Of a DNA stretch of 64,000 nucleotides, positions 1 to 8,928 are shown one piece after another. The first letter of the stretch is position 1. Each line of letters starts with the position of its first letter. Origin of the DNA: JAKOVR01 sp031415655 (GTDB taxonomy: Bacteria > Actinomycetota > Acidimicrobiia > Acidimicrobiales > Acidimicrobilacustridaceae); assembly GCA_031415655.1 (NCBI GenBank), contig JANOSD010000146.1, forward strand, positions 37,739-101,738. The letters are read 5' to 3'. The notes under the pieces are model-generated. The model saw only the letters and a list, made by a program, of their open reading frames with translations, did no database searches and was not told the DNA's origin. The position numbers and the translations under genes are program-made.

Positions 1-275
1 TTGCGCACCGTGCTCATCATGATGGTGTCGCCTACCCGGACCGAGACGAGGGGAACCTGCCTCGGCAACCCGCTACGACGACCGATGGGCTCCAAAACAA
101 CGAGCCCAATCCCAACGGGTAGCGGGGAGACCAGCCCGGCCTTGACGATCGGGATTACAAATCGGTTCAGCCCTTGAAATCCACTATGGGTGACGAACTG
201 GCGGAAGGACGAGGGCACGCAGAAGAGAACCAACTGCGCCTCGGTGACTATTCCGCCGTCTGCATCGAACGACAC
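1..275 (-). CDS. Nitroreductase/quinone reductase family protein (Ddn-like), partial
   Basis: The frame runs off the left edge, so only the first ~91 residues are present. The stretch from about residue 37 onward (NRFVIPIVKAG, then GRRSGLPRQVPLVSV) matches the core of the deazaflavin (F420)-dependent nitroreductase family DUF385, small split-barrel proteins that use F420H2 or flavin. The GTG start at 275 is the first start after an in-frame TGA, but the first ~30 residues do not look like the family, so the true start may be further in. It lies 37 bp after the SDR-DUF2867 gene on the same strand and is probably the last gene of that operon. Family call is fairly safe; substrate is unknown. 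Confidence 0.6.
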   Translation of the reverse strand, partial: MSFDADGGIVTEAQLVLFCVPSSFRQFVTHSGFQGLNRFVIPIVKAGLVSPLPVGIGLVVLEPIGRRSGLPRQVPLVSVRVGDTIMMSTVR

Positions 276-312
276 ACGTCACACCACCATCCCGTCCTGC
301 CCTCCCGCGCCA

Positions 313-1830
313 TCATCGGCGCCGTAGACGTTTCCTGCCCGCCTGGGAGCCAACCGCATCGCCGGCGATGCCATTGAGAAGCCCCGGGAACACCACCTGG
401 TGGAATGGCAGGACGGCGTACCAATACGCCCGACCAAGAAGCCCACGCGGTCGATAGCGGGCGGTTTGCACGAGCAATGTGCCGTCTTGGACCGGCTCGA
501 TCTGCCACGAGAGCCACGCCTCTCCCGGAAGTCGCATCTCGGCATGCAGCAAGAGCAGACGATCTTCTTCGATGTCCTCTACCCGCCAGAAGTCCACCGG
601 CTCCCCCACGTCGAGGTGGTCGGCATGACGGCGACCCCGTCGCAAACCGGGTCCTCCGAAGAGCTGGTCGACGAGGCCGCGAGACTTCCACAAGATCTCG
701 CCGGTGTACCAGCCCTTGTCGCCGCCAACCCGACACACGGCCTCCCACGTGGCATGGGGATCCGCGCCGACGATGGTCATGCGCACATCGGTGAGCTCCG
801 TACCGCCGGTCCACGAAGGATCAGTGGCCGCCGACTGCCAAACCGGCGACGACGCATCGTCGAACTTCGTGGGTACATCACCCACGGCGGTGCGACCAAT
901 GGCCCGGTGGATTGCCTCCGCCAGCGGCACCTGTTCGTGCGGAAACAGCATCTCGGCCCGATGGTCCTTGACGGTGACGGAGTTGACCAGCGAGTCCACC
1001 AGCGGCCGAGCGAGTTGGGCCGGAACGGGAGTGACGAGGCCGACCCACAGCGATGACAAACGTGGGGTCAGCACAGGAACCGGGATCAACCGACGTTTCT
1101 TGAGCCCGGCCTGCTGGGCATACACCGCCATCATCTCGGCGTACGAGACGACGTCCGGACCGCCGATCTCAAGAACCCCCGAAAGCGGACCGGGTTGTTC
1201 AATGACCGCAACGAGGTAGTGCAAAACGTCGCGAATCGAGATGGGCTGGCACAGCGTTTCCACCCACTTCGGCGTCACCATGACGGGGAGGACCTCGGTG
1301 AGGTACCGCAGCATTTCAAAGCTGGCCGAACCCGCCCCGATCACCACCGCTGCCCGCAGCTCAACCGTTTCGACCGGCCCGTCGGCGAGCGCTGCGCCCA
1401 CATCATGACGACTCCGCAGATGGGCGCTGAGCTCGCTGCTGTCGTCACCAAGCCCTCCGAGGTAGACGATGCGTTCTACCCCCGCTCGCTCAGCTGACCG
1501 GCGGAAGCTCTCTGCGATCGAGCGCTCCCGTTCGATCCAATCCTTGCCCTCGCCGATGCTGTGCACGAGAAACACCGCCGTGTGGATTCCGTCCATTGCT
1601 TCGGTGAGATCATCGGCAATGTCGGCTCGCACCACATCGACCTGATCTCGCCAAGGTGCCGGGTCGAGTTTTCGCGGCGTTCGAGCGACACAACGAACGA
1701 AGTGACCGCGGGCGAGTAACTCGGCAACGAGGCGCCCCCCGACGTAACCCGACGCACCCGTCACCAGCACCCGTCGAACGGCGGGGGGTGCATCTTCGGA
1801 GCGTTCGGGCGCAAGGCCGTTCGTGGTCAT
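313..1830 (-). CDS. NAD(P)-binding SDR/NmrA-like protein fused to DUF2867
   Basis: About 505 residues. Residues ~20-30 carry the Rossmann dinucleotide motif GASGYVGG of atypical short-chain dehydrogenases. The N-terminal ~300 residues resemble complex I NDUFA9-like or NmrA-like SDRs, and the C-terminal ~160 residues (from about DPSWTGG to the end) resemble DUF2867, an SRPBCC-like domain. The ATG at 1830 was chosen over an upstream start at 1878 because GGAAGG lies 7 nt before it and the Rossmann domain follows directly. It is downstream of an SRPBCC gene and a photolyase on the same strand. Such fusions are common in actinobacteria next to photolyases, which suggests a light or oxidative-stress role; the substrate is not known. 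Confidence 0.8.
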   Translation of the reverse strand: MTTNGLAPERSEDAPPAVRRVLVTGASGYVGGRLVAELLARGHFVRCVARTPRKLDPAPWRDQVDVVRADIADDLTEAMDGIHTAVFLVHSIGEGKDWIERERSIAESFRRSAERAGVERIVYLGGLGDDSSELSAHLRSRHDVGAALADGPVETVELRAAVVIGAGSASFEMLRYLTEVLPVMVTPKWVETLCQPISIRDVLHYLVAVIEQPGPLSGVLEIGGPDVVSYAEMMAVYAQQAGLKKRRLIPVPVLTPRLSSLWVGLVTPVPAQLARPLVDSLVNSVTVKDHRAEMLFPHEQVPLAEAIHRAIGRTAVGDVPTKFDDASSPVWQSAATDPSWTGGTELTDVRMTIVGADPHATWEAVCRVGGDKGWYTGEILWKSRGLVDQLFGGPGLRRGRRHADHLDVGEPVDFWRVEDIEEDRLLLLHAEMRLPGEAWLSWQIEPVQDGTLLVQTARYRPRGLLGRAYWYAVLPFHQVVFPGLLNGIAGDAVGSQAGRKRLRRR

Positions 1831-1899
1831 GGACGCACCTTCCACGTCTTCTCCCCTCTCGACCAAATCGAACAGCATCGCGGCTGTCGATTCGTCTCC

Positions 1900-2286
1900 C
1901 TACTGCGTGGCAAGCTGCGAAATCCTTGTGAGGGCCACCCGACAAATCACGAGGTAGGGGGCGGCGAGCCACCCGACGCCAAAGCCCGCACGGCAGCGGT
2001 GCGGACCGAGCTCTTCAACACAATGGTCGGTGGCATCGACGCCCCCGACCTTCCATGCCCACCGTGCACCGGGCTCATAGGTGGTGATCTCAAAGCCCAG
2101 CGTGACACCCACCGCGGTCTCGACCTCTCCACGGGCGCCGGCGCGCAAGGCGCCGCCTTCCACCGTCGCCCGCCGAACCGATGGTCCCCACTTCGGCCAC
2201 TGGGCCGGGTCCACCAGGATGTCCCAGACCGTGGACGCCGGCGCATCGATTTCCGTCGTGACCCAGAGTTGCCTCATGGGGATCAC
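1900..2286 (-). CDS. SRPBCC family protein (polyketide cyclase/dehydrase type)
   Basis: 128 residues. The opening beta strand and helix (TTEIDAPASTVWDILVDP) and the mid-region FEITTYEPGARWAWKVGG are typical of START/SRPBCC ligand-binding proteins, which bind hydrophobic ligands in a helix-grip cavity. The GTG start overlaps the stop of the photolyase gene as GTGA, so translation is probably coupled; an internal ATG four codons later is an alternative. No catalytic residues can be named and the ligand is unknown. Confidence 0.75.
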   Translation of the reverse strand: MIPMRQLWVTTEIDAPASTVWDILVDPAQWPKWGPSVRRATVEGGALRAGARGEVETAVGVTLGFEITTYEPGARWAWKVGGVDATDHCVEELGPHRCRAGFGVGWLAAPYLVICRVALTRISQLATQ

Positions 2287-3767
2287 AGCACGCCGGCGTC
2301 GAGCGCCACGAGTACTTCTACGGCTCGGGCCTTGACCTCGTCGAGATCACCCAGTCGTTGACCGGCATGGACTTGGCGAGCCACGCGGGCATTGCGCAAG
2401 AACCGATCTTGGTGCTGGTCGAGGAACGCCCAGTACAAGGTGGTGAACGGGCAGGCATCGGGGCCAACCCGCAAACGACGGTTGTAGGCGCAAGGCCCGC
2501 AATAATCGCTCATCTTGTCGATGTACGCACCGCCGGCGGCGTAGGGCTTGGTGGCCATACGACCCCCGTCGGCGTAGACCGCCATGCCGATCACGTTGGG
2601 GAGCATCACCCATTCGGCTCCATCCACAAAGGAGGACCACATCCAGTCGGTGAGCTCCCACGGATCGACGCCGGCCAACAGAGCCAGGTTACCCAGGATC
2701 ATCAAACGCTGAATGTGGTGCGCATAGCCATGCGCCCCCACGTCGTCGATGACCTGGCCAACGCACCGCATCTTGGTGGGTGCTCCGGTGAAGACGGGCG
2801 GAAGGGGTCGGTGAGCATCGAGGTTGTTGGCGCGGCGATAGTCGGGCATCCATTGCCAGTACCTGCCCCACACGTATTCACGCCAGCCAATGACCTGACG
2901 AATGAATCCCTCTGCTGACGCGATCGGTACATCGCCGCGCCGGAAGGCCACCTCGGCGGCGTCGCACACCTCCCCCGGCAGCAAAAGACCGAGGTTGAGA
3001 TACGGGCTCAGCAAGGTATGCGCCATATGCCAACTGGTCGACAACATGGCGTCCTCATGGGGACCGAAGACCGGCAGCACCACCTCGACCGCATGATCAA
3101 GACGACGGAGCGCTTCGCCACGCGAGGTCGCCCAGGTGCCGTCGGGGGCATCTCCCCAGCACGTGGCCGGAAGGTCGGCCAGCACTGCACGATCGAGATC
3201 GTCGAGCGGTGTGCGCAGCGGCTCCGGCCACTGCCGCCCATCCTTGGGAGGACGGTCTCGGTTGTCGGCGTCGAAGTTCCATCGACCACCGACCGGTTCG
3301 CCGTCGTCCATGAGGTACCCGAGCCGGGTGCGTTGCCAGCGGTAGAAGTCCTCCATTTTCACGGAGCGTCGCGGTGCCGCCCACTCGCCGAAGTCTTCGT
3401 AGTGACACAAGAATTGGTCGGAGCGCTCCACGTCGACACCCAACCGGCGGAGCAGTGCCATCCCGTCGAACGACGCCGGCTCCATCGCCACTACTCGCGA
3501 CGGCGCAAGTTCGGCCTGATGAGCGCGAAGACCAGCGGTAAGACTTGGTGAGCGGCGGTAGTCGACCTCGAAACCTTCTGCCACCAACTCGGCGGCGAAC
3601 CTTCGCATGGCCGCGATCACCAGGTGCGCTCGTTGGCGGTGCCACGGCTTGGACTCGAGTTTGGCCAGGCTCTCCACGATGAGGACGTTTGCGGTGGCTG
3701 GTGTCGCAGACCGCAGCGGACCGAGACCCCGATTGAGCTGGTCGCCGAGCACCCAGATCGTTTCCAT
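2283..3767 (-). CDS. Cryptochrome/photolyase of the Fe-S (FeS-BCP, PhrB-like) class
   Basis: 494 residues. The N-terminal half is the alpha/beta domain (IWVLGDQLN at the start; MRRFAAEL; KMEDFYRWQR near residue 140). The C-terminal half is the FAD-binding helical domain. Four cysteines, one in KMRCVGQ (~335), the pair DYCGPC (~423, 426) and one in DACPFTT (~439), match the four ligands of the [4Fe-4S] cluster in bacterial (6-4) photolyases. The family uses FADH- and blue light to repair (6-4) photoproducts or act as a photoreceptor. The ATG at 3767 follows a TTG one codon earlier. It leads a minus-strand operon with the SRPBCC and SDR genes and diverges from the Coq4-like gene. Confidence 0.9.
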   Translation of the reverse strand: METIWVLGDQLNRGLGPLRSATPATANVLIVESLAKLESKPWHRQRAHLVIAAMRRFAAELVAEGFEVDYRRSPSLTAGLRAHQAELAPSRVVAMEPASFDGMALLRRLGVDVERSDQFLCHYEDFGEWAAPRRSVKMEDFYRWQRTRLGYLMDDGEPVGGRWNFDADNRDRPPKDGRQWPEPLRTPLDDLDRAVLADLPATCWGDAPDGTWATSRGEALRRLDHAVEVVLPVFGPHEDAMLSTSWHMAHTLLSPYLNLGLLLPGEVCDAAEVAFRRGDVPIASAEGFIRQVIGWREYVWGRYWQWMPDYRRANNLDAHRPLPPVFTGAPTKMRCVGQVIDDVGAHGYAHHIQRLMILGNLALLAGVDPWELTDWMWSSFVDGAEWVMLPNVIGMAVYADGGRMATKPYAAGGAYIDKMSDYCGPCAYNRRLRVGPDACPFTTLYWAFLDQHQDRFLRNARVARQVHAGQRLGDLDEVKARAVEVLVALDAGVL

Positions 3768-3833
3768 CAACGCAGCCTACGACCGACTCGTCCCAAACCC
3801 GGTCGCCCGTTTTTGGGGCTCATGCACGGGGGC

Positions 3834-3862
3834 TTGACCATTTACGAACTAGCTGGTACGTT
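3834..3862 (+). promoter_or_regulatory. Sigma70-type promoter for the Coq4-like gene
   Basis: TTGACC at 3834-3839 and TACGTT at 3857-3862 are separated by 17 bp, a good -35/-10 pair. Transcription would start near 3869, about 115 bp before the GTG at 3987. Seen in sequence; not tested. Confidence 0.5.
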
Positions 3863-3986
3863 ATCCCTGATGGGTCGCTTGCTTCCCTCCTAGAAGCGCC
3901 AAGTCAAGGACTTCGGGATGTGCTTCGTCCACGACGCCGGACTCCTCCTCCCCGCCCGAACACCCTCGATCGAAAGGGCCCTACCC

Positions 3987-4670
3987 GTGCCCGTTGCCCG
4001 ACCCAACTCACCTGAGCTCTCCGAAGCCTTTCACGACGAACTGGTCCTGTCCTTGCGCCGATGGACCGTCGACGGGTCCGTTCCGCTCGCCCACGAGTTC
4101 CTTCGCACCGGCGACCCCCACGCCCGCCACCGATACCGCCAGATGCAACTTGAGCACCCGGTCGCCCAAGGGTTGCTCGCTGAGCGGTATCTCGCCCCCA
4201 TCCCCGACATGGACGCGCTACGGGCCATGGCCGACGACTCCTTGGGCCACGCCTTCGCACGCCACATCGACGACAACGGGCTCGACGTGAACAAACTACG
4301 CGAGTCAGCGTTCATCGAAGCCCACGCCCGCGACGGCGACGATCACGGCTTCCTCGCCGAACGCGGTTTCCATCTCCACGACCTGTTCCACGTGCTCACC
4401 GGCTACGACGCCAGCGCACTGGGCGAAGTGGGGGTCGTGAGTTTCACCGCCGCGCAGACGTTGTCGCCCTACCCCACCTTCATCATGACTACCCGCCCGC
4501 TACAGATGGCCCTCTACGAGCCCGATCTCCTGCCCTTCGTCATGGACTCCGTGGCCGAAGGGTGGACCCGCGGACGAAAAGCCGACATGCTCCTCGCAGT
4601 CCGGTGGGAGGACCATTGGTCCGAGCCACTCGACGAACTACGCGAACGCCACGGCATCATCACCACCTGA
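3987..4670 (+). CDS. Coq4-like protein
   Basis: 227 residues, the usual size for Coq4 homologs. Residues 131-147 contain the family metal motif HDxxHx11E (HDLFHVLTGYDASALGE), which binds zinc. Coq4 acts in ubiquinone assembly; recent work on the eukaryotic protein supports C1 decarboxylation/hydroxylation of the quinone head. Actinobacteria mostly use menaquinone, so the role here is open. The GTG at 3987 was chosen because GAAAGGG lies 8 nt upstream; the frame is open from 3918, but that extension looks non-coding. It is transcribed away from the photolyase operon. Confidence 0.8.
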   Translation: MPVARPNSPELSEAFHDELVLSLRRWTVDGSVPLAHEFLRTGDPHARHRYRQMQLEHPVAQGLLAERYLAPIPDMDALRAMADDSLGHAFARHIDDNGLDVNKLRESAFIEAHARDGDDHGFLAERGFHLHDLFHVLTGYDASALGEVGVVSFTAAQTLSPYPTFIMTTRPLQMALYEPDLLPFVMDSVAEGWTRGRKADMLLAVRWEDHWSEPLDELRERHGIITT

Positions 4671-4689
4671 GCCGACCGCAGACTCGGCT
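4670..4689 (+). terminator. Possible weak hairpin after the Coq4-like gene
   Basis: AGCCGA and TCGGCT form a 6-bp stem with an 8-nt loop starting on the last base of the stop codon. There is no T-run, so a terminator function is only a suggestion. Confidence 0.25.
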
Positions 4690-5466
4690 GGTCGAGCGAC
4701 CGGCGGCACCACCTTGTCCCCCGACACGAGACCGTTGATCTCGATGATGGTCGACCCCATGGCCGCCATGGATACCTGAACCTCACCGCCGTCGATCCCG
4801 AATTCGATCTTGGCCAGCTTCTTCGGTTCTCCGAGCGGGGATTCGGGCGTCGGAAGACGAGAACTCGGCACTGTTACCGTCGACGCCGAACTCCCAATCG
4901 TGATACGTGCATTTCAAGGAGGAGTCGACAACTCGTCCGCCGCCGAGCGGCGCGCCCGTTTGTGAAGAGTTCGCACCATCGACCTACGCAAGGCCCTCGG
5001 CGACCCAAACGCGACCAGATTCCGATCAACCGCACGGATCGAGAGGATGTCGCCATACCCGCGTTCCGCGCGGCGATCGAGGGCGTGCCAACCATTGGGA
5101 ACCGGCAGAACCGAGGTCCGGGCCAACGACGCCGATTCGACCAAACGGTTCTTCGGTTGCGCCTGTTGCTCCGCTACCAGCGGCACTTTCCTCCGCCCAA
5201 GATCAGCCAGGCCCGACCCCGTATTCGAGCGAAGATGCTGTCCCTGACAGCTCCATCGCCGGGTTCATATTGACCACCCGTATCGATCTTCGCAGGGTCG
5301 TTCGCCATGTGTTCTCCAACACGGGAGTTGCCTCAAGGCCGTGGTGGCAGATTCAGTGCCAACACCGATACCACATCGAGACGAGGTGCGACTCGTTTCT
5401 GACTCGACACGTCCTTGGTCAATCCCGGTAGCCCAGGAACGCCGACGATCGCTCCCCCGCATCCGA
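4690..5466. other. Gene-poor stretch with a decayed minus-strand fragment
   Basis: No intact gene. On the minus strand between about 4700 and 4915 two frames give protein-like text (HDWEFGVDG in one, then KLAKIEFGIDGGEVQVSM in another), as in a small gene broken by a frameshift; the family was not recognised. The rest of the stretch shows nothing that can be supported. Confidence 0.3.
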
Positions 5467-5637
5467 TTAGAGGCGGTCGGCAAAGTCATGTGGTGTCGGG
5501 GCCGCCCTGCACGTCCCGCTATGCGATGGCCTCGTCCTCGACACCCGATTTCAGTGAGGCTTCGTCCTGCGTCCTTGCGAGGCTTCGAACCGTGGCTCGG
5601 AATCCGCTTCTCGAAGCGTTACTGGGACACGCTCCCA
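5467..5637 (-). repeat. MITE-like ~168-bp repeat, copy 1 (chimeric ends)
   Basis: One end (left on the plus strand) reads TTAGAGGCGGTCGGCAAAGTC, written here in part, and matches the terminal repeat of the copy at 61950. The other end, read on the minus strand, is GGGAGCGTGTCCCAGTA and matches the ends of the copies at 8524 and 52679. The interior is related to all three (shared CGCAAGGACG, GGATTCCGAG, TCGAGGACGAGG). No transposase is encoded. Confidence 0.75.
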
Positions 5638-5696
5638 AGGCAAAACGGCCCGTCCTGCGAATCCAAGTTCAGGATGGTTCGCGGGCGGGCCTGCGG

Positions 5697-6962
5697 TCAG
5701 CTCACGCCGATCCGAGCCGTTGGCGTAAACCGCACCGGGAGGCGCTTGACGCCGCCGACGAGGGGCGGCCCCACCGAATCGAGAAAGTCGGGCGGACCCG
5801 TCACCTCGATGTCGGGCAGGCGGGTGAAGAGCTGTCGGAAGATGACGGCCAGCTCACGTCGGGCCAGGTGGGCGCCGAGGCAGAAGTGGGGGCCGGGGCC
5901 GCCAAAACCGACGTGGGGGTTTGGGTCGCGGCGAACGTCGAAACGCTCGGGGTCGTCGAACACCCTCGGGTCGCGGTTCGCCGCCCCGTAGAACAGGATA
6001 AGTCGGTCGCCAGCGTCGAAATCGTGGCCCGACAGGGTGAGCGGGCGAGTGACGGTGCGGCGCATATAGGTCACCGGCGAGGCCATCCGCACGATCTCAT
6101 CAACCGCAGTGCTGGACACCCCATCGATGTCGTCCTGCCAGATCCGCCGCTGATCGGGGTTCTGCCCCAGCAAGTGCATACCAAGGCTGGTGGCGGTGCG
6201 GGTGGTGTCGTTACCGGCCACGGCGAGGAGGATGAAGAACGAGCCAAGCTCCTCAGGAGTCAACATGTCTTCGCCGCCTTCGGCGTTGACCAGCTTCGAG
6301 GTGAGGTCGTCGGTCGGGTTGGCCCGTCGCTCCGCCGAGAGCTCCCCCATCAAGGTGGTGAGCGTGATCCCCGCTTCGAACAAGGCAGACAAGAGTTCCT
6401 TTCCGTCGAGGAACTCCGGATCACCGCCGCCGAGGATGACGTTGGTCGCTTTCAAAACGGTAGTGAACTCGCTGCGAGGGATTCCCATCATGTCGCAGAT
6501 CACCAGCAATGGGAACGGCTGGGAGATCGCCTGGACGAGGTCGACCTCACCTTTCTCGCACATGTCGTCGATCACCTCGGTACAGATGGTCTCGACCGAA
6601 TCGAGCACCCCTTGGAGCTGTTTGGGCGTGAACGAGCGGGCCACAATTCCCCGCTGCCGGGCATGGCGGGGATCGTCCATGTTGATGAAGCTGCCAAAGA
6701 ACTCGGCGGCTTCCGGGGGGATGTCGATGATCGATATGGCGCCTTGCCCGGAGCAGAAATCGGCCGCATTACGGCTGATCTCCATAACATCGGCATGGCG
6801 CGTGACGGCGAAAAACGATTCGTTCTCCTCCGTCAACGGGTTGAGGAACTCATACCGGGTGAACGGCCCCTCCTGGCGGAGAGCGGCGAAATCCGCCATA
6901 CGTTCCTCAAGCGGCCGATTCCAGAACAGCGGGTCGATGACCCCGAGCGTTGGCATCGTCAT
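5697..6962 (-). CDS. Cytochrome P450
   Basis: 421 residues, normal for soluble bacterial P450s. Visible motifs: I-helix oxygen-binding AGNDTTRTAT (~243), the K-helix ExxR as EIVR (~285) and the heme loop FGGPGPHFCLGAH with the thiolate Cys ~361. The style resembles the CYP124/125/142 steroid and fatty-acid group, but the subfamily cannot be fixed by eye. It needs a ferredoxin and reductase from elsewhere. The ATG at 6962 has GAGGAG 8 nt upstream; the frame is open well past this, but the extension is antisense to the regulator gene. A TetR gene ends 103 bp upstream on the same strand and may control it. Confidence 0.9.
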   Translation of the reverse strand: MTMPTLGVIDPLFWNRPLEERMADFAALRQEGPFTRYEFLNPLTEENESFFAVTRHADVMEISRNAADFCSGQGAISIIDIPPEAAEFFGSFINMDDPRHARQRGIVARSFTPKQLQGVLDSVETICTEVIDDMCEKGEVDLVQAISQPFPLLVICDMMGIPRSEFTTVLKATNVILGGGDPEFLDGKELLSALFEAGITLTTLMGELSAERRANPTDDLTSKLVNAEGGEDMLTPEELGSFFILLAVAGNDTTRTATSLGMHLLGQNPDQRRIWQDDIDGVSSTAVDEIVRMASPVTYMRRTVTRPLTLSGHDFDAGDRLILFYGAANRDPRVFDDPERFDVRRDPNPHVGFGGPGPHFCLGAHLARRELAVIFRQLFTRLPDIEVTGPPDFLDSVGPPLVGGVKRLPVRFTPTARIGVS

Positions 6963-7065
6963 GAGCAGTGTCTCCTCGTATGTCGATCGTGAAGGACCAA
7001 TTCTAGGCGATCGGTGCTCGCATACCACCACCCCCCTACCCGGAGACGCAATCGGAAGCCGGCGC

Positions 7066-7788
7066 TCACGTCTGCACAAGAAAACGGTGCTCGATTCCGT
7101 CGAGGAACGCGGCGATCCCGAAGGCGAAAACGTCGTCGACTGACGGCAGGGAGAAGTCATCTGGACGCGCAGGCAGGTTGGGGAACGCGTCGACCGCAAA
7201 AGCCTCGATGAGATCGCTGCTGCGCTGGCTGAGCCCAGATACCTGTCCCGTGCTGCCTGTATCGAAAAACACGGTGCCGAGCACGAAGTCCACGAGCGCA
7301 AGGTACGCCGGTACGGCGACATCAGGGTCGAACCCGGCCCCGAGAAACCCGGCGAGAGCGCGTTCGGTGCCACGCATGGCATTGGGACCGAACAACGGCG
7401 CCACGGCCAGTGCCGGAACCAGGTTGTGGTGGTGCAGCAACACTCGGCGCAGCTCACTCGCCAGCACCTCAACCGTGGCCCGTCCACCCGCGTCGCGGCG
7501 GGGGTACCGCACCGCTCCGAGTACGTGGTCAACCAGCAGGACGAGCAACTCGTCACGACTTGCCACATGGCGGTATAGCGACGCGCTGCCGGTGGCGAGT
7601 TCCTCGGCGAGGCGGCGGACCGTGAGCGCGTCGAGCCCCTCGGCATCAACCAGCGCCAACGCGGCAGCAATGATGCGATCACTGGAGAGACCGTCCGCCC
7701 GGGGGCGCCGGCGGGCCTCACGAGCCTGACGTTCGAGCCACCAGGTGGGGCTGCCCGGCACCGCAGCAATTGCTTCCGTCGTACGCAT
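7066..7788 (-). CDS. TetR/AcrR family regulator
   Basis: 240 residues. Residues ~37-85 are the TetR helix-turn-helix (IIAAALALVDAEGLDALTV, then LATGSASLYRHVASRDEL). The C-terminal ~150 residues look like the TetR_C ligand domain. It starts at ATG 7788 with an inverted repeat over the start. It precedes the P450 gene by 103 bp in the same direction, so autoregulation and P450 control are plausible; the ligand is unknown. Confidence 0.85.
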   Translation of the reverse strand: MRTTEAIAAVPGSPTWWLERQAREARRRPRADGLSSDRIIAAALALVDAEGLDALTVRRLAEELATGSASLYRHVASRDELLVLLVDHVLGAVRYPRRDAGGRATVEVLASELRRVLLHHHNLVPALAVAPLFGPNAMRGTERALAGFLGAGFDPDVAVPAYLALVDFVLGTVFFDTGSTGQVSGLSQRSSDLIEAFAVDAFPNLPARPDDFSLPSVDDVFAFGIAAFLDGIEHRFLVQT

Positions 7789-7804
7789 GAGCGCACATCG
7801 TACG
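7780..7804. promoter_or_regulatory. Inverted repeat over the TetR start, candidate operator
   Basis: Two CGTACG hexamers (7780-7785 and 7799-7804) flank a 13-bp centre that includes the ATG of the TetR gene. Position and symmetry suit an autoregulatory operator. Confidence 0.4.
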
Positions 7805-7988
7805 GTGTGACAGGTGAGCAGTCTTCGAACAGGAGGTCAGCGATCTTGAAGTCTCCGGGCACCGGCGGCGTTGCCCACCTATCGCGCCCGCCACCTGAGC
7901 TGGCACTGACCTACCGCTCTCACGAATTCGGGCGGCTTCGGAATTCGGGCGGAGAATGACACGCAACACGTTTCCGAAAGGGAGTTCT

Positions 7989-8234
7989 ATGAATACCGCT
8001 GGGGGTACGTGTCGTCGAGGGCAGTGCCCCACGTGCAACCGTCCGACCTACAAGGGTTGCGGCAACCACATCGAGCCGGGGCTCGACGACGTGTTGTCCT
8101 CCGAGCGCTGCCAATGCGCCGAGAAAAGCCGGCGAGCCAAAGCGGCTCGGCCCAAACGTTCCTGGTTCGGTGCCCGTTCCAATGGAGCCAAACAGTCGCC
8201 ACGTTACGGGGTCGACGAGCGGTGTCCCCGCTGA
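7989..8234 (+). CDS. Small cysteine-rich zinc-ribbon-like protein
   Basis: 81 residues. Cysteines occur as CRRGQCPTC, then KGCGNHIE, then ERCQC, the pattern of a widespread short family in which a CxxC-type ribbon is followed by a GCGxH motif. A metal site (probably zinc) is likely. AAAGGGAG lies just upstream of ATG 7989. The C-terminal third is basic (KSRRAKAARPKRSW). Function is unknown. It sits 21 bp before the broken MBL-fold gene. Confidence 0.6.
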   Translation: MNTAGGTCRRGQCPTCNRPTYKGCGNHIEPGLDDVLSSERCQCAEKSRRAKAARPKRSWFGARSNGAKQSPRYGVDERCPR

Positions 8235-8255
8235 ATTTCCGAATCGAGATCCGTG

Positions 8256-8525
8256 ATGATTTTCAAACAATACGAACTCGGGTGCCTGTCGCTGTTCTTC
8301 TACCTTGTGGGCGACGAGACCACCGGCCGTTGTGTGGTCGTCGATCCTCAACGCGACGTCAGCGCATACGTCGCCGATGCCGAGCGTCTCGGCCTACGCA
8401 TCGAGCGGGTGATCGAGACTCACTTCCACGCCGACTTCCTCTCCGGGCACCTGGAGTTGCAGGCCGCCACGGGCACCGGGATCTACGCGTGCAAGGCGTC
8501 GGTCGACATGTTCGGCTTCACCTAG
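8256..8525 (+). pseudogene. MBL-fold persulfide dioxygenase-like gene, N-terminal fragment
   Basis: 89 codons remain. The start resembles persulfide dioxygenases of the ETHE1/Blh type (IFKQYELGCLS...YLVGD) and the metal motif is present as THFHADFLSGH. The frame ends at a stop exactly where the 165-bp inverted-repeat element begins, and no C-terminal continuation is seen after it. Family members oxidise glutathione or other persulfides to sulfite. The CstR-like regulator remnant and operator just downstream support a persulfide-response locus. Confidence 0.75.
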
Positions 8526-8688
8526 GAGCGCGTCCGCGTAGCGCTTCGAGAAGCGGATTCCGAGCCTCGGTTCGAAGCCTCGCAAGGACGTCACGTCGAG
8601 AGCCCCCTGTTTTGGGCGGTGAGACGGAGGACGCCGCGAGATTCGAAGCTGGCCGGAGGACGCCGAATGGTTACTGGGACACGCTCCT
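8524..8688 (+). repeat. MITE-like repeat, copy 2, inserted in the MBL-fold gene
   Basis: Terminal inverted repeats AGGAGCGCGTCCGCGTA (left) and AGGAGCGTGTCCCAGTA (right, read on the minus strand) match at 14 of 17 positions. The interior shares GAAGCGGATTCCGAG, TCGCAAGGACG and GGACGCCGCGAGATT with the copy at 52679. There is no coding capacity; it probably needs a transposase supplied in trans. Confidence 0.75.
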
Positions 8689-8848
8689 GGCCGACTTCAT
8701 CGAGCAGGTCCAAGAGATCATCACCGTCGGCGAGTTCTACGAGCATGGTTCCGGCGGGCAGATCATCTTCACCTACGCGGCTCTCGGTGAAGTCCGCCGC
8801 TATCGAACTCCAAGCGTGCGCCGACAGCGCCGCCGCTACGGGTAGCCT
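8689..8848 (+). pseudogene. Unrecognised gene fragment after the inserted repeat
   Basis: An open frame with GC-rich third positions (ADFIEQVQEIITVG, then HGSGGQIIFTYAALG) runs to a stop at about 8847. It has no start and its 5' part is lost behind the repeat. It does not look like the missing half of the MBL-fold protein. The family was not recognised. Confidence 0.3.
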
Positions 8849-8862
8849 CACCAGTAGAGAAT

Positions 8863-8878
8863 AAACCCCTTGGGGTAT
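8863..8878. promoter_or_regulatory. CsoR/CstR-type operator palindrome
   Basis: ACCCCTTGGGGT (8865-8876) with AT-rich flanks has the architecture of CsoR/CstR operators (runs of C and G around a short centre, flanked by A/T). It lies ~50 bp before the regulator remnant, so autoregulation is likely. Confidence 0.55.
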
Positions 8879-8928
8879 CAGTTCGTGACGGGCGTGCGCG
8901 AGGGAACGCCGGTAGAGGAGACGGTCAT

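Noticed and set aside
5415..6992. A 525-codon plus-strand frame
   Set aside because: It is antisense to the P450 gene, whose heme loop, ExxR and I-helix motifs are clear.
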